A stretch of DNA of 64,000 nt from Caulobacter sp. UNC279MFTsu5.1 (GTDB taxonomy: Bacteria > Pseudomonadota > Alphaproteobacteria > Caulobacterales > Caulobacteraceae), in assembly GCF_900114015.1 (NCBI RefSeq), contig NZ_FORN01000003.1:62001-126000 (forward strand), in the 5' to 3' direction. The notes beneath the pieces were generated by a model. That model ran no database searches. It had not been told where the DNA came from and saw only the letters and a program-made list of their open reading frames with translations. This document shows positions 63,841 through 64,000 of the stretch, piece by piece. Position 1 is the stretch's first letter. Every line of letters starts with the position of its first letter. Position numbers and translations under genes: made by a program.

Positions 63841-64000
63841 TCAATCCGGCGCCAGCCGATAGCCGATCCCGCGCACCGTCTGCAGGTACCGCGGGTTCTT
63901 CGGGTCGGGCTCGATCTTGCGGCGCAGGCGGGTGACCTGGACGTCGACGGCGCGGCCGGTGGCGTCGACGGTGTCGCGGGCCAGCTCCAGGCGATCGACC
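63841..64000 (-). CDS. ompR: OmpR-family response regulator, C-terminal end only
   Basis: The last ~53 codons of a response regulator are visible. They read [24 protein letters not shown] and then [20 protein letters not shown], the winged-helix DNA-binding end of OmpR/PhoB-type regulators. The receiver domain lies outside the window. It is upstream of and co-oriented with the histidine kinase, so they form a two-component pair, with a repeat in the gap between them. Confidence 0.88.
   Translation of the reverse strand, partial: VDRLELARDTVDATGRAVDVQVTRLRRKIEPDPKNPRYLQTVRGIGYRLAPD

Overview
The window is GC-rich chromosomal DNA from an alphaproteobacterium, almost certainly a Caulobacter species. 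The strongest evidence is a full-length CcrM (GANTC adenine methyltransferase) whose upstream region carries GANTC sites and a CtrA-like TTAA-N7-GTAA element. Supporting signs are the ATP synthase operon with separate b and b' subunits, DciA, FtrA, a LexA box of the alphaproteobacterial GTTC-N7-GTTC type, and a TTGACG/CTATA promoter like the Caulobacter housekeeping consensus. I found no rRNA, tRNA, CRISPR array, prophage or insertion sequence. Most of the window is core genome.

Layout. 1-5.5 kb: the end of a cytochrome b561-YceI fusion, TsaC/Sua5, a VapBC toxin-antitoxin pair, a D-2-hydroxyacid/hydroxyglutarate-type flavin dehydrogenase, a small membrane protein and YaaA. 5.5-10.6 kb: 3-hydroxybutyrate dehydrogenase, a patatin, a Nudix hydrolase, a small gene split by an in-frame amber codon, a Crp/Fnr regulator and small genes. 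10.6-19.4 kb: an SPFH/NfeD pair, a lipoprotein, an ABC-2 exporter, a Gfo/Idh/MocA oxidoreductase, a VOC protein, FtrA with a divergent rhodanese, and secreted unknowns. 19.4-25.8 kb: rnhA-thrB, ispH, argS and an ORF6N-domain gene with two copies of a perfect palindrome. 25.9-32.1 kb: a tandem glycine riboswitch followed by gcvT-gcvH-unknown-gcvPA-gcvPB and a pair of paralogous membrane proteins. 32.3-35.0 kb: the F0 operon atpI-B-E-b'-b on the minus strand.

35.3-48.6 kb: a large secreted protein, a DUF6481-like protein, a TSUP transporter, then the minus-strand cluster dciA, two DsbA-like thiol oxidoreductases, smc; mutY; ccrM; a DHFR-like protein; and rnhB with an HTH regulator. 48.6-58.5 kb: an epimerase, a GDPD phosphodiesterase, Tag under a LexA box, YgfZ, a GT9 glycosyltransferase, prolyl aminopeptidase, dihydroorotase, and an ECF42-like module (two DGPF/YCII proteins plus a sigma factor with a long C-terminal extension). 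58.6-64 kb: a feruloyl-CoA-synthetase-like ligase, a ThDP-dependent enzyme, and an EnvZ/OmpR-type two-component pair that runs off the window.

Three families of longer intergenic palindromic repeats and one short family are scattered between genes, several of them in gaps between convergent genes. The most interesting signals are the ORF6N gene whose promoter palindrome is an exact copy of part of its own coding sequence; the two TGTCGA-N17-CGTC elements that precede the two DGPF genes; an unknown protein packed inside the glycine-cleavage operon; a candidate small RNA with C-rich loops; and the amber-split small gene.
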